Shown here piece after piece: positions 1 through 12,044 of a stretch of 64,000 nucleotides of DNA. Position numbers and translations under genes: made by a program. Position 1 is the stretch's first letter, and each line of letters begins with the position of its first letter. This DNA is from Lactifluus volemus. Taxonomy: Eukaryota; Basidiomycota; Agaricomycetes; Russulales; Russulaceae. The notes beneath the pieces were generated by a model. It was given only the letters and a program-made list of their open reading frames with translations. It ran no database searches and was not told where the DNA came from. Location: NCBI GenBank assembly GCA_022376515.1, contig WTXI01000082.1, positions 1 to 64,000 on the forward strand, in the 5' to 3' direction.

Positions 1-1040
1 TCAACACAAAGCAGATCTTACGCCGGAGAACACGCTCTCCTTGCCTGGACGCCCTCAAGTTTCCCAACATGACGATACTACTGCTAGTCTGTACCCCCCG
101 ACCAACGTTACATCCCGCGGCACAGAGGAGAGCTTTCTCTCTCCCCGTTGGACCGATGACGCCCCTTGTCAAGCCAGAACCACGGCAGGTACATCGGAGC
201 CATTTCAGTTTGGCTCGGGCTTAGGGGGTCATAGAAGCCTTATGGAGGAGCTCTATGGTGATACAGGCGAGTACCCCGCAGGAGCACTCTTTTCTTGCTG
301 AATCTCTCCGATTTGACTCTCATTTCTTGCATGGTACACTTTTCTTTCATATATTGTTAAGTGCCACTACACTATCTACCACAATAATGTAAATTTTGAA
401 GTTTTTTTGTTTGTTTTGCCTTACCGACGTGATCAAGACAAACCATCACGTGCATGTATCATTGATAAACGAGGTCACATGGTCTGATCAACAATCAACG
501 AATGTTGACGCGAGGGCAACACGTGCGATCAACAAAGTCAGGCACGTGTAATCAACAATCAACAAAGTCAGGGCGCGTGTAATCAACAAGGCTACATGGA
601 ACGGTTCACACAAGTAATAATATTAATTACACTTATCTACTACACTGGGGGCCTTGGAAAGAATAAATTAACTGTTTATTTTAAGGAGAGGGAAGGTGGC
701 GGTCGTGCCCTGTTTTGGTAATGGGGCGGGAGCGCGTCAACTGAGGATCGGGAAGCGGCGGGCCGGGGGGCGTCGAGAAGAAGGCACCCGCCAGGGGCGC
801 GGCGTTCGGCCGAGAAGAGTGGCCGAAACGATGGCGCATGGCCGACGCAACAATGACAAAGATCTAGGCACGGTCACGCGAGGGAAGAATCACGAGCTCT
901 GTATTACAAAGGGGAAGATTGGGGAAGGCGCGACGAAGTGGATACAATATTTGTCGTGGTATTTGTCGTGGGGAAAATTTGAAACTCCCTGTCAACTTTT
1001 ACCCGTCGACAAATAGTTACGACGGGCATCATTTACCCCA
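1..1040. other. Region with no recognised gene
   Basis: No protein family is recognisable here. An open frame of 86 codons at 41-301 (plus) has no domain I know. Several E-box-like CACGTG cores occur (about 447, 520 and 545). The stretch abuts the 5'-truncated transposase that becomes recognisable from about 1071, so it may hold the eroded 5' end of that element, but I found no terminal inverted repeat. Confidence 0.4.
486..592. repeat. Short tandem/interspersed repeat
   Basis: The words ATCAACAA, AAAGTCAGG and CGTGTAATCAAC recur several times in about 105 bp, giving an irregular tandem array with a unit near 35 bp. Function unknown. Confidence 0.6.
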
Positions 1041-1736
1041 TATATTGGGATTGACAGGTGTCCAAAGGACTTGCTTGCTGAGGACGACCACACGCATGGC
1101 TCAATGTTTGTGCCAATCATCCTGGGAAGCGATAAAACGACTGTGTCCATCGCAACTGGTAACAATGAGTACTGGCCCATCTACATGTCAATAGGAAACA
1201 TCTGTAACAACATCCGGCGGGCTCATCGTAACGGCGTTGTGCTTCTTGGCTTTTTCGCCATCCCCAAATGTATGTGTTTCAGATTTCTTAAATAAAAAAC
1301 ACATTTACAGGTGGCACATAGCAGAAAAGAAGTATGCCAGCGATGCATCGTTCCGAAGATATCGGCGCCAGCTATTCCATACAACTCTTGCTAAAATTCT
1401 CAAGCCCCTCGAACACAATATGACGATCCCTGAGGTTGTTCGCTGTCCAGATGGACATTTTCGGCGAGCCATTTATGGTCTTGGGCCTTATATCGCGGAC
1501 TACCCTGAGCAAGCACTCCTTGCGTCCATTGTCCAAGGGTGGTGTCCCAAGTGAGTTTCCATGGTGATATATCTGATCAAGATCAATTGAGATTACCAAC
1601 TACTAGGTGCACTGCACCTCCTCATGAGTTCGACAAACCCGGGCTCCGCCGTTGTCAAGAGCATACAGAGGCGCTTGTAGAGGCACGTGAGTTAGGTGAA
1701 TTGTGGGACGAGTATGGCCTAGTCGGTGACATCATT

Positions 1737-4461
1737 GTAAGAGTTTCTTTCTACCTGTTAAATCTCTTTCATTTTCTACTTCATTTTCGTATTCTTTCGC
1801 TGTGGTATCTGGGCGCGTGCGGAGTCACGAGAGCGCTGATTGGGATCGAGCGCTGAGAGAGTGATTGACGTCATTTGCGCTCTGATGAATAGTCTGGTGG
1901 GAGATGCGTCAAGCCCATTGGCCTATAATTTTCTCTCGTGACATCTTCCTGTCGTCTCATCACTCGGATGACCTCAGCCGAGCTGGTTATTGTGAGTCCT
2001 ACGAGTCACCTTCGCCTATATCCTCTTCCTCTCCATCGTCATCACATCTCTCTTCACCATCTAGCTTTCCATCGTCCGAGATCCTCCCCTTCACACCTGT
2101 AATATCACGTTCCCCTCCATCATCAGGCGAATATCTTTCCCGGACTTCCGTATTATTCACACCATCAGTAATCTCAAGCGCTACTGTGTAGTACTGTCAG
2201 GCCGACAGCTCCAGGTATAGGTCATGGTGTCCTCAACCGCATACGTGACATACTGGATGTCGTCAAGGCACAAGCTGATGGGTTGTGGGATGGCCAATTA
2301 TCGACAAAATGTTTATTGGATGAGCTTCGCCAGCACATCCCTCGGGTGCCGGATAACGGGGAACTAGTACCAGTGGACAGGTTACAGCGCATTCAGGACT
2401 TGATTAACGGCCTGGCAGAAGCGTCGAGACCTGCAAGACCTCCGACGCCTGAAGAGTCGCCATTCGATTCTGGCTCTGACACCTCGACCATGATCAGACG
2501 TCTTAGGAAAAGGTGGGACAGGCTGAGGTGAGAGCGCCGACACCATTAAAGCCACGATGGCAGAACTTCTTCGTCCTTCCCAACCTCCAACTGCTGTGCA
2601 AATTCAACCACCACCCGCATTCGTGCCCCTAAACTTCCGACCTGATGCTCGTGGCCCACGACCTCGAAGTGCCAGTCCGACACTTCTTACCGAATTACCC
2701 CCGCTACGGCCGTTTACTGTCCCAATTCCAGAACCTCTCGCTGCACATAATATGGGTCTCAGGCCTCCAGGGCGGCCAGAAAGAATCCCAGTCTGTTTCC
2801 TCCACCGCCTCCTGCAAGGGTTCCCTCAGCGATCTCAGGGGCCGACGTTGGTCGTCGACCACCCACAGATGGACCACGTTTTGATGACGCTGTTCATGCC
2901 GGGAGGCGGATACGGACAGGTGATGGTGACGGATGGATAGGGTCTCGATCCCCCCCAAGCTGCGGTGGTAAGCCTGAAGATTGATCCTGGTTTCCTCACT
3001 GTCTGACATTGATATATTGTAGCCTCCTCCACCGATTATCGAGGAAGTGCCTAGACGTGCTACTATGCCAGCGGTGCTTCAAGCATACCCACCACTCCCG
3101 GTATGCCTGTTGCTGGTTCTTATGCCTCTGCCTCTGACCAACAAAGCCGCAGCCTCCGCACTTAGGTGTACCAGGTGCCGCACCAGCCCCTCTGCCATTC
3201 ACACAGGTACCGTATTCTCTGGAATTATGATGGACTTTGTTAACACAAAAATATCTGTAGTCTGTCATTCTGCCGCCTATTTTCAATGAAATGATGGCCA
3301 TGGTTCGGGTGCGTTCCCGTGCTGCATCCTTTGGCAATGCGGGTACAAGCTGACTTCGCGAAGGAAATCGATTCATGCATTTAGCCTCTTTGGAACAGCA
3401 ACACGAGCTGATGAGATACATGGGCTCTCTGAACGATTGGCTTGGGAATGATGTAGCAGACCGGCAAGCTGAGATTCGTAGTACCTCCGACCACCTCGAC
3501 CAACTTCGGGACGATGTGAATCGCCTGTGCTACCCGCGTTGTAGGTTGCACTATATCTATGTCCTGACGTGCCGCTAATAATCCTTAGACCCGCAACCAG
3601 GGTCGGATTTGAACCAGGCTTTATGGGCCCAGGCCCTCCTGGCCCACAGTACTCTCGGTGTTCCACGTCTTCTCGCACCTCCACCTGGCGTGTATGTGCC
3701 CCCCTTCCCCCATGTTCCCTCGGCCGTATAGTGGGGCGATCCCTCCTGTTATTCCTGGCCGTCCTAGCGCAAATAAAACTCCAACCCCGAGTGACTCACC
3801 AGTAATTCTCTCTCCCCGATCCCACGATGGAGGTATACCATTCGTAGCACCAGCCATAGGTGTATTCCCTGGAGTTCTCCAGCTCCTCGAGTATACCAGC
3901 CTCCTGTTCCTATCGACGAGGAACCATATATACCTCCTGCTCCCAGCCGGACTCCCACCGAATCCCCCCCGCCATCTGTGATTCCAGTAGTCGGTCGTCA
4001 TCTCGTACCAGGTGCATTTCCTGTTGCGATGGTAGCTTCTCACCCTTCTCATTACCCCGACAGGCCAGAAACGCCAAACAAGCGAAGCCGCTCTCCCCCG
4101 TAGCCCTACAACCAGAGTCGCCGGGACCGTATTATCCCTCTCGTGTTCCCACTCGCTACTTGAAACGCCCCATTTAACCCATCCAATCCATCCACCCAGT
4201 TCTAGTTGCGCTGACTCGGATTCCATCTGCAGTACTACGCACATGCCAGCTGAGTCGTATCCGACGAGATATCGCCGGGACGGTATACTGAGTCAATAAC
4301 CACCTTCTGAATGGCCCCTTTCACCCGAAGGAAGAGAATATTACCCTTGGATTCAGCACGAGCGCATTGCGGCGGCACACCTTCACTTTTTTCCCTTTCC
4401 CTTTCCCTTCTTTTGTCTGTTGTCACTGTGATCTAGATTGCTTATCTGCTTTCGTTTATAG
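1737..4461 (+). other. 2.7-kb transposase intron that hosts another gene
   Basis: The transposase frame stops at ATCATT|GTAAGAG (1737) and resumes after TTATAG (4461) with CCATTTACAAATGAT. The joined product reads GDIIPFTNDFPRADIHELL without a frame change, so the 2725-bp stretch behaves as one phase-0 intron, about 50 times longer than the neighbouring introns. It contains its own spliced coding sequence (next entry). A CRE-like TGACGTCA occurs at about 1866. Confidence 0.7.
1904..4103 (+). CDS. Unknown Ser/Pro-rich, coiled-coil protein nested in the transposase intron
   Basis: Not a family I recognise. Coding segments on the plus strand: a Ser-rich stretch (1990-2190); a segment with ILDVVKAQADGLWDGQ and RIQDLINGLAEASRP (2240-2530); a proline-rich segment (2557-2960); a predicted helical/coiled-coil segment, LEQQHELMRYMGSLNDWLG to LRDDVNRL (3387-3530); then a proline-rich tail ending in the basic, nuclear-localisation-like RPETPNKRSRSPP before TAG at 4101. 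Introns with good borders at 2968-3022 and 3541-3588 support plus-strand splicing. Exact start and some joins are unresolved, and frame changes between segments may be introns or decay. Its place inside the transposase intron, in the same orientation, suggests an accessory or captured gene of the element. Boundaries are approximate. Confidence 0.5.
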
Positions 4462-6203
4462 CCATTTACAAATGATTTCCCTCGTGCAGATATCCATGAA
4501 CTTCTGTCGCCCGATCTTCTCCACCAAGTGATTAAAGGCACATTCAAGGATCACTTAGTGACGTGGGTGGAGCAATACCTTGTCATCGCTCATTGCCGTA
4601 AACGTGCAAATGATATTATGGATGATATTGACCATCGGTACCTTCTCCATTGCTTATTTGAAGCTGTGGCATTTTCACAAGTTTAGTATTGCTATCGTAG
4701 CTCCTTTTTCTGGCCTGCGGCGATTCCCCCGGGGTAGAGGATTCAAACAATGGACTGGGGATGATTCTAAGGCCTTGATGAAGGTCAGTGATTAGTGCAT
4801 TTATCTTGCTAAATTTATATCAATTCCTTTAGGTCTACCTTCCAGCTATTCAAGGCCATGTCCCTCAGGGAATAGTGCGCACTTTCCGTGCCTTCTTGGA
4901 ATTTTGCTATATTGCACGACATGACGTCATTGATACACCTGCGCTCAAGTCACTCGAAGACGCACTCAGTCGGTTCCACCAACATCGAGCTGTGTTCGAG
5001 GAATATGCTGTTCGACCTGGTGGCTTCAGTCTCCCTCGACAGCATTCCCTTGTTCATTATGCAAGCCTTATTCGATTGTTTGGTGCACCCAATGGACTTT
5101 GTTCATCCATCACGGAATCAAAGCACATCAAAGCTATCAAAGAGCCTTGGCGACGATCTAATCGGTACAACGCACTTGACCAAATATTACTTACAAATCA
5201 GCGCCTTGATAAACTTGCTTCTTGCCGAGTTGACTTTACGAGCCGCGGTATGCTTGATAGAACTTGTTCATCGGACTTACATCGTGAGCGACTACCAAAA
5301 GCTGTCTAGCAGCCAAATTTACCACTTGCAATCCAAAAGGTAGCAACACGACTCGGAGTCACGGTGACAACCACGACATGCGCAGCGGCGACTTGAATGG
5401 GGGCACCAGCAAAGGAGATAAAGGCAACGATTACGATGGGGTTGTAGACGGACCAACTGTTCTTGCTCACACGAATTTGGCCAAAACGATTTGTAAGTAC
5501 TTCGTCCTTCTTGTTACATGTTAAACCATGGATATGTCCAGGTCGTAAACGGCTCCTTAGTGCGCTTGCGGTTGAGCTTGGCCAACCAGATTTTGTTCAA
5601 CTAATCCAGAGGTTTTTATGTGACCAACTGCCTGCTAATACTAATGATCTTATCCCGGAGGCTCGTGGCAACGTTTCAGTTTATACAAGTGCCATCTCGA
5701 CCTTTCATGCGCCAAGTGACCTTAGTGGCATTGGTGGCATGCGATCGGAGTACATTCGAGCGACCTCAAGTTGGCGAAAAGGCCCGCCTCGTTATGACTG
5801 CGTTTTCGTTAATACAGACCCAGCCCTCGAAGGATTGCGTGGTCTTGAAGTTGCCCGCGTTCGTCTTTTTTTCTCATTCAAATTTCGTAACACGACGTAT
5901 CCTTGCGCTCTGGTCCACTGGATGTCTCGAATTGGCGATGGACCCAACGAGGAGACTGGAATGTGGGTCGTTGAACCCGACTTCAACGCTGATGGGTCAC
6001 GATTTGTTTCTGTCATTCATCTTGATGCGATACTTCGAGCGGCTCACTTGATTCCAGTGTATGGGGTAGACTTTATATCAAAGAACTTTTCCTTTCATGA
6101 TTCGTTAGATAGATTTTCCTCTTTTTATGTCAACAAATTCATCGACCATCATGCTTTTGAGATCGCTTTCTAGGCATTTGTTACACTGCTTAACCTTCTT
6201 AAG

Positions 6204-6311
6204 CCCTTAGAATTCATTTATTTACTTAGACAACATTCACTTGATTACCGTTCATTACCCTTAGAGTTCATTTAATTACTTAGACAACATTCATTTGATT
6301 ACCGTTCATTA
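6204..6311. repeat. Two-copy 54-bp tandem repeat
   Basis: Two adjacent 54-bp units (6204-6257 and 6258-6311), both starting CCCTTAGA and ending CCGTTCATTA, differ at about four positions. They lie just 3' of the transposase stop codon. Confidence 0.85.
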
Positions 6312-6731
6312 GCGGTTGGTTTTCCTACTTAGCATAGCTTAGCATAGAGCGAGTTGCTTAACGTCAGCAGGTCAAGATCATTCTAATTAGTTCAATCTAG
6401 ATGTAACCACGTCAATTATCAGTTAAGCGTGTCTAAACAGGGTCAAGCGTGTCTAAGCAATTTCGAATTTTACTGATGCCATGAAGTCAGGACAGGTCAC
6501 GGTCAACTTGAACACGGTGTTTCGCCAACAGAGGGCTATATTACATAGTACGAACCAAGTCACCAAGAAATGCGGGAGAGAATAGTTATAGTTAGAGAAT
6601 CTGAAGGAGAAGTCATCAAAATGCGATCTGAGTATACAGTTCAACGACGACAAGCTGTTCGGGCTGCTTAGTAGTATTTCAATATGATCCTGGCGGTCGT
6701 CATGAACAGTAGAATGGGTGTGTGAATGCGA
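6312..6731. other. 3' flank of F-box module F1
   Basis: No gene seen. From about 6440 the sequence is nearly the same as 62250-62517 downstream of F7, so the duplicated F-box module includes some 280 bp beyond the stop codon. Confidence 0.5.
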
Positions 6732-8353
6732 TCAAGATATGGATAGATGGGTCAAGACGTACTTCGATACATCAATTATAGCCAGATGCTCATCGAACAT
6801 CGAAGGATCCACCAACCGCAGGCTGATGGGATGGCCTGCTACTTGTCGTTCGTTGAGAAATCTGGTAAATGCGTCCCGAATATCACTTCCTCCAGAATAA
6901 CCAACCTCCTCAAGGTTTGGAAGGAGCTTCAGTGGTGGCTCTCCATCGTCGGATGATAAGGAACGGAAGATTTTCTCAACAAGATCATCTTGCACATGAA
7001 TGGCCTTCGCATTGGTGAATGGCCTAAGGAGTTCACGCCATTGTATTCGGTCGGGATTGTTGTGCCGTTCTGATGATCGCTCGTGCTCTTGGTAGCTGAA
7101 TGTGACTTGCTCGACAACAGAAAGTATGGGTGAAAGTGAACCAAACAAGTGCGCCGCAGAGGTAACTTGCCAGTCGAAAAGTGGACACCAGATCTTCAAC
7201 AGTAAGGGAGTGCCCCAGTTCCAAGGGACCGCATGTAAGGAAACGGAAAGTGGACTGAAAGTTACGTGGACAGCGCTAAATGTGAGGATTTTGGATGCCT
7301 GCATGAACTGCAAGAGGCGTGGAACAGTAAAGGAGCGCTCATGAGGAAGAGAGAAATGAAGGGTATTGAGCGAAGGCGCGCTGATACGAGCAAAAAGGCT
7401 TTCAGAATAGTAGGTATCCACACCTTGGAACCCAAACCGTTGTAGCTTGGGAAGTGTGATCGTGTCCAGAGTCTGGTGCGACTGCCGTTCAACTTCATGT
7501 CGAACACTGGCAAGGTAACGAAAACGAATGGACAGCCTCTCTAGCTGGGGCATAAGCGAAAGCCAGGTAAGTATATAACTCGGACAGAAATAGGCGGGAT
7601 CCGGGATATCGAGAAGCTCGAGAGTGACAAGGCCGGCAGTCGTGCTAAGTAAGGGCGACCCAATTGGAACGGAAGCCCCCAAAAGTCTGAGATGGCGTAG
7701 ATTGGGAGCTTGAAACGTTACGGGAACGTCCAGTTCAAGTATGGTCCGAGAATTGATATACATGCGTTCCAGAATTGGGAACTGGCCATCCATAGCTGTG
7801 ACGAACTTGCCGATATTCGGGAGCATCCAAAAGTAAACACGACGCACGCGATTAGTGCGTGAAAGTGCGAGAAATAGACCCGATTCATCTTCTGCCGTCA
7901 TCTGCTGCAGATCCAAAGTGTGATAATAGATGACGAGTGGTAAATGTGGTGAATGTGCAAGCATGTCCGCTACAGGCACACCATTGGTGCACACGAGATG
8001 AAGGTCGAGCCGGGATGGCGATCCAAGAATAATATTTCGCCACAGTCGACAAACATGTGCCAGTTTGTACCACCAACGTAGGTCGGGCCAAGCAATGGGC
8101 CAGGTCATCCCAGATCTATCGGCATATTCGGTTGGATCTGCCAGCCGATAAAGATGAAATATGTTGAGACGTACATCATCGTTGAGGATATGAATAGGTG
8201 AGTATCGTATATTTCTGTTGAGCCCTATTAATTCGCAAGGTTGTGAAGAGAATCAGAGAACACAACTTGAAGGATTTGGAACTCACGGCTTGGCTCACGT
8301 CTGCCGAGCCTTCTAATGAGAGGATAGATTATGGTTGAGAAGCAACCAGCCAT
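6732..8353 (-). CDS. F-box/leucine-rich-repeat-like protein (copy F1, intact)
   Basis: Model: complement(join(6732..8224,8287..8353)), 519 aa. The ATG at 8353 begins MAGCFSTIIYPL. A 62-bp intron (8225-8286, GTGAGT...TAG) joins codon C|GG in frame. The N-terminal F-box reads HILNDDVRLNIFHLYRL (residues about 30-47), then WWYKLAHVCRLWRNIILGSP, typical of agaricomycete F-box proteins. The remainder holds leucine-rich segments such as PNLRHLRLL, LVTLELLDIPD and LPNLEEVGYSGG. Known of the family: the F-box binds Skp1 in SCF ubiquitin ligases and the C-terminal part selects substrates. The substrate here is unknown. It is the only copy of seven in this window that reads through without a break. Confidence 0.8.
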
Positions 8354-8900
8354 TTCGGACAGGTGGTAGGTGTGATTGAACAGTGTTTAGTAGTGTAGAG
8401 GGTCAGGGGGTCGGAGTAACTGGGCGCCGAGCTTTACCCAGATGGGACGCCGCTGGTGGTCCACTTTCAACCTCCCTTTCCACACTTCCGAAAACTCACC
8501 ACGTTCGTAGCGTGCACTTTCATACAGTTTTCATACAGCGCAGATATGGCACTGTGCCAGGCCAATACTGAACCTCGCCACTTACTAGTACAAACACTTC
8601 AAGAACTGTCAACCGACGCCGTCGCCCCGTGAACACGTAACACACAACGCCAGGTGTACATTTGTGGGATATCGCAATACCGTCGAGATGGACACCCCTG
8701 CTCATCCTCGTCGATGGTCAAAAGGCAACTTCATAGACAACCGTGACGGAAGGATGCACAAAATGATGCAATAGGATTCGCCCATACGCACCAACATAGG
8801 ATTCGTTTGGGCACCCCTTCGGTGCTATCACTTACGACCATGGCGACTCGGAATAATTGCATGATTTCGATTTAGAATGTTCCGGGAATGCTGTACGCCA
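8354..8900 (-). other. Conserved module upstream of the F-box start, unknown
   Basis: This stretch recurs upstream of F2, F3 and F5 (21094-21510, 34407-34870, 51839-52250). On the minus strand fragments such as MSRGVHLDGIA and LTVLEVFVLVSGEVQYWPG recur in all copies, but frames are interrupted by small indels. It may be 5' UTR/promoter of the F-box genes or the remnant of a separate gene. I do not recognise it. Confidence 0.4.
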
Positions 8901-9800
8901 TGCACCTTCATCACGAACTATGGCAATCATCGAGGTGCTTGATGATGTTGGTGAATCCGATCGGGTGGTAGAGACAGCCCCCAACTCGACAAAGACAACG
9001 AGGCCGAGACAACAAGGTGACGTGTGATAGCCTTCGAAGCTGCAAAAAAAAAGAATCCAGCGTGGAGGAAATCACCAAAAAAGAAAACGGGTTTTTTAAG
9101 TATGGAGATCAAACGTCTACGATGGCGGAAGGGAACACGCACCGAGATAATACTTTCCTCCCTTCCTTTTACATGGAAGGAGTACGGAGAGATTGCCGAG
9201 TTCCTCTGCGCCGACACCTACGCCCACATGCGTCGTGGCGGCTGTACCACCCTCCTGAACACCTTTACGACGATCGTAATTCTCACTCTCGTGGTTGATG
9301 GCACGTAGAGGAGGTTCGAGCGTATACATGGCATGTCATACGCAGCACTCTTACGGTGTATATCACCCACGAGGCACGATCGTAGCGAAATCTTGACTCC
9401 TTGAAAAAGGCTTGATTTCATCTTAAAATGAACAAAAAGGAAAAAGTGCGAGTTTCAGCGTTGCAGAAAGAACCACCAAAAAAAAAACGCACAGCAGCAG
9501 TTGGAGCTCTTATTAGCCAGAGCTCGGCATGTTCGTCCGCGTTCACCGCATCATGGTCAAACTCTCCAAACTCGACATCACCGTAGTAGTCCGCCGGAAC
9601 GCTGCTGTCTGCTGCTACGGGAGGTGTGCTAGCGGCCGGCGCCTCATGCGGTTCGATATCCCGACAACAGCACTGGCAACCTCAGCGTTCAGCGACGCCG
9701 CGTTTTCTTTTCGAAAATTTTTTCTGATGGCTTCTTTAACTGTTTTGGTTTGATATTAGAAGATGAAGATATGGGTGTTGTTGACGGTGCTATTGACGGA
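8900..9800 (-). pseudogene. RPA34.5-like copy R1, degenerate
   Basis: Minus-strand remnants of the RNA polymerase I RPA34.5-like gene described at 39107-40130: middle exon about 9158-9420 with a frameshift after GDIHRKSAAYDM, first exon remnant 9500-9800, and the motif SKAITRHLV at about 9010-9050. After ITRHLV the sequence differs from the complete copies: the lysine-rich C-terminus is missing and is replaced by the module described at 21519-21743. Not functional as read. Confidence 0.6.
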
Positions 9801-10560
9801 GGGAGGGTACAGTAAACCAGTGCCTTCTTTGGCCCGAAGAAAACCACGTGCCAGCTCGGCGAGCGACTAAATTAGTATTTCTCTGCAATAAATGTTTATT
9901 TCACTCGCCACTTCACTTCTTGAATCAAACCTATTCCCATCATCGTGTTAAAGGAAGGTAATACATTGGCGATAGTAACTATATGAGTAGGGACGAGTTA
10001 AAGTCGTTTTGTGTGCTTGAAGAAACCAAGAAGGAAAAACAGACTCAAACTACCAACCCATCTCCGGAGGAACAACCAGAGCGCGGGGATCACGACGATG
10101 TAATCAAACGTTCACATCGCTCAAAGGAGAGGAAAGATAACAAGGATATCCAAGGGGCTGCTTTGTCTTCCACCGACACAGGTCACGCTCTCACTCGCCC
10201 AAGCACAGAAGAGATAACCATGGCCCCCGCCGTCGACGGTCCAGATCACCCTAAATTGCTCCTGTCCGTTTCCCCACTATCTATTAATGTTCACTCCGTA
10301 CTAACTTGGAGATTTACTAATAATAGACTACACATTCGTCATGATGGATGCAAGAATGTCTGTAACTGCATGTGCTCGGGTCAGCAATCGTAATGAGTGG
10401 TGTTAGTGGCGTTATACCATCATCCGTACACTTGCGATCGAAGTATTGGTTGATCCTGCCAAAAAAACATTCGATACGTTGTTACAAGCAAAGTTGCGAC
10501 GTACTGATCGAATCGTCTCCCAAAAAGTTCATCCTTCCAACATGACTTGCAGCCACTGAC
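9801..10560. other. Spacer between R1 and NPR3 fragments (repeated at 41060-41880)
   Basis: No coding gene supported. The spacer is a diverged copy of 41060-41880, with shared stretches around 10030-10240 and 10260-10400. A 136-codon plus-strand open frame at 9983-10393 is rich in Lys/Glu but its partner in the second block differs in frame, so I do not call it a gene. Confidence 0.45.
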
Positions 10561-10586
10561 TCTGTAAAGGAGTTGCGCGTCCGGGA

Positions 10587-12030
10587 TCCTTCAGGATCGA
10601 TGGCCAGATCCGTCGTCTTCGACTCCGGGAAACATCGGTTGATATTTTGATATTATCTACCAGCAAGTCGCATCTAGGCTCACGGCGGTATGATTCCAAT
10701 AACAGGTGCTGCCGAACTTTGTTGAACAAGAGTGCGATGTTCTCTGTGCGGTCAAGGATGACTTTGCATTTAAACGTGCCCGTTTCGATCGTTTTCAAGG
10801 TAGCCCCGGGCTCATTCACCGTCTTCAGCTAGGACTTACGAAGAGTACATGAACGAAGCACTTTCCGCTTCTTCCGTCGCACCAGCCAAGAAAACGTTAT
10901 ACGAATCCATAAGTCACACTCGCTCGCCCATCTCACGATCCACAACCTCCCCATGGAGTTACAGCTTCCGCCCCACCTCGACACGCTTCTTCACAACACA
11001 GATGACGAGGAGTTGCAGAATACGGTGAGATGATGGTGGGGTCGAGAGACGGCATCGGCACTTGGGGCCGCAATTTTAGTGTCGGCGCGTGGCGTCCACC
11101 TGCCCTCGAACCGTGGAAGAGCTTACTTTTGTTGAGTGGTCCTGACGGTTCTGGGCGCGAATGGGTGGACGTGTATGCGGCGATTCGAGGGACGAACGTG
11201 CGAGAGGAGGACAAACTGCTCGCTGAACATCACGTTGTCGTGTGTCTGTTTATGCTGATGCTTGTTCTGTGCTGATCATCGATCACCTCTGGGACATAGC
11301 CTCATGGACATGGCGGGTCTTTTGGACTGGCACCTCGAGACCCTATAGTACGATGGTTAGTGCGACGAGCAAAGATTGTCGACATGGTTCACCGTGGTCT
11401 CAAGACCGTCTTTTCACTACCATACAATATCGAAACTTTGTACGTCCTCGACCTCTTCATCATATTATGCAGCCTCACAACTCATCTAGCGTGAAAGACC
11501 TTGCGAAAGAGTTCCGAGACGCTTTTCCTGATCCATCCATCCCTTCACTGCCGCAGCTGCTCGCTACCATTTCGGGAGCTTCGTCAAACCACTTCTATGC
11601 GACGGTGGTAAAGTCAAATGGCAGGGTTCCAATGTTCCACGACGTCGTCCGACGGATGCTGCAACGAGACCTACTCGTCACGCCGCACTTGCGGGTGAGG
11701 ACCGTGGTACCTGCTGTGCTCAAAGCCAGGGCGCGCCGCCGGAGAGATGAACGGCGCGACCGTGGGTGACACACGGAATAAGAGTGCGTGATCCGAAGCC
11801 GAAGCCGCCGCGGACATGAAGTGCGCGCGGACAGCGGGGTTAGCAAAACGGACTTGGAATCGTTCGATCCGTCACCCGCATAATACATGCGACGCAACGC
11901 CGGGGCCGTCCAACCGCCGATCCTTGATGAGGGCATCGACTTCGACAAGGAGATTGAAAAGGAGGCAGAAGCAGCAGAGGCAGAGGCAGAAGCGGAAGAA
12001 GCGAATCCCAGGGAAGAGGAGGAGGATGAC
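10587..12030 (+). pseudogene. npr3: NPR3-like, middle and C-terminal parts (block 1), inverted
   Basis: Plus-strand remnants of an NPR3/NPRL3 homologue (GATOR1/SEACIT subunit that restrains TORC1 when amino acids are scarce). Visible blocks: VLPNFVEQECDVLCAVKDD (about 10705), YEEYMNEALSASSVAPAKK (about 10840), MELQLPPHLDTLLHN (about 10952), WRPPALEPWKSLLLL (11093), PLHHIMQPH (11455), IPSLPQLLATISGASSNHFY (11541) and an acidic C-terminus near 11930-12010. Several frameshifts and stops separate them. The N-terminal part lies on the opposite strand immediately downstream, so the gene is broken by an inversion. Family assignment is by remembered similarity. Confidence 0.65.
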
Positions 12031-12044
12031 AATGGGAACTTCAT

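Larger units (their letters stand above)
1071..6173 (+). pseudogene. KDZ-superfamily (Plavaka-type) transposase, 5'-truncated and decayed
   Basis: The conceptual protein matches the agaricomycete Plavaka/KDZ transposase family from memory of its conserved blocks: FVPIILGSDKTTVS (from 1092), RRAHRNGVVLLGF, PPHEFDKPGLRRC, FPRADIHELLSPDLLH (4474), GRGFKQWTGDDSKAL, FGAPNGLCSSITESKH (5080) and a C-terminal domain at 5540-6173. Clean GT-AG introns that keep frame lie at 1551-1606, 1737-4461, 4638-4686 and 4784-4832, and near 5491-5540. Decay: the N-terminal third is not recognisable, the junction near 1270-1310 does not keep frame under the obvious splice sites, and a TAG at 5307-5309 followed by a frame change separates the catalytic-region exons from the C-terminal exon. 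The family moves cut-and-paste DNA transposons. This copy is probably inactive. Confidence 0.8.
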
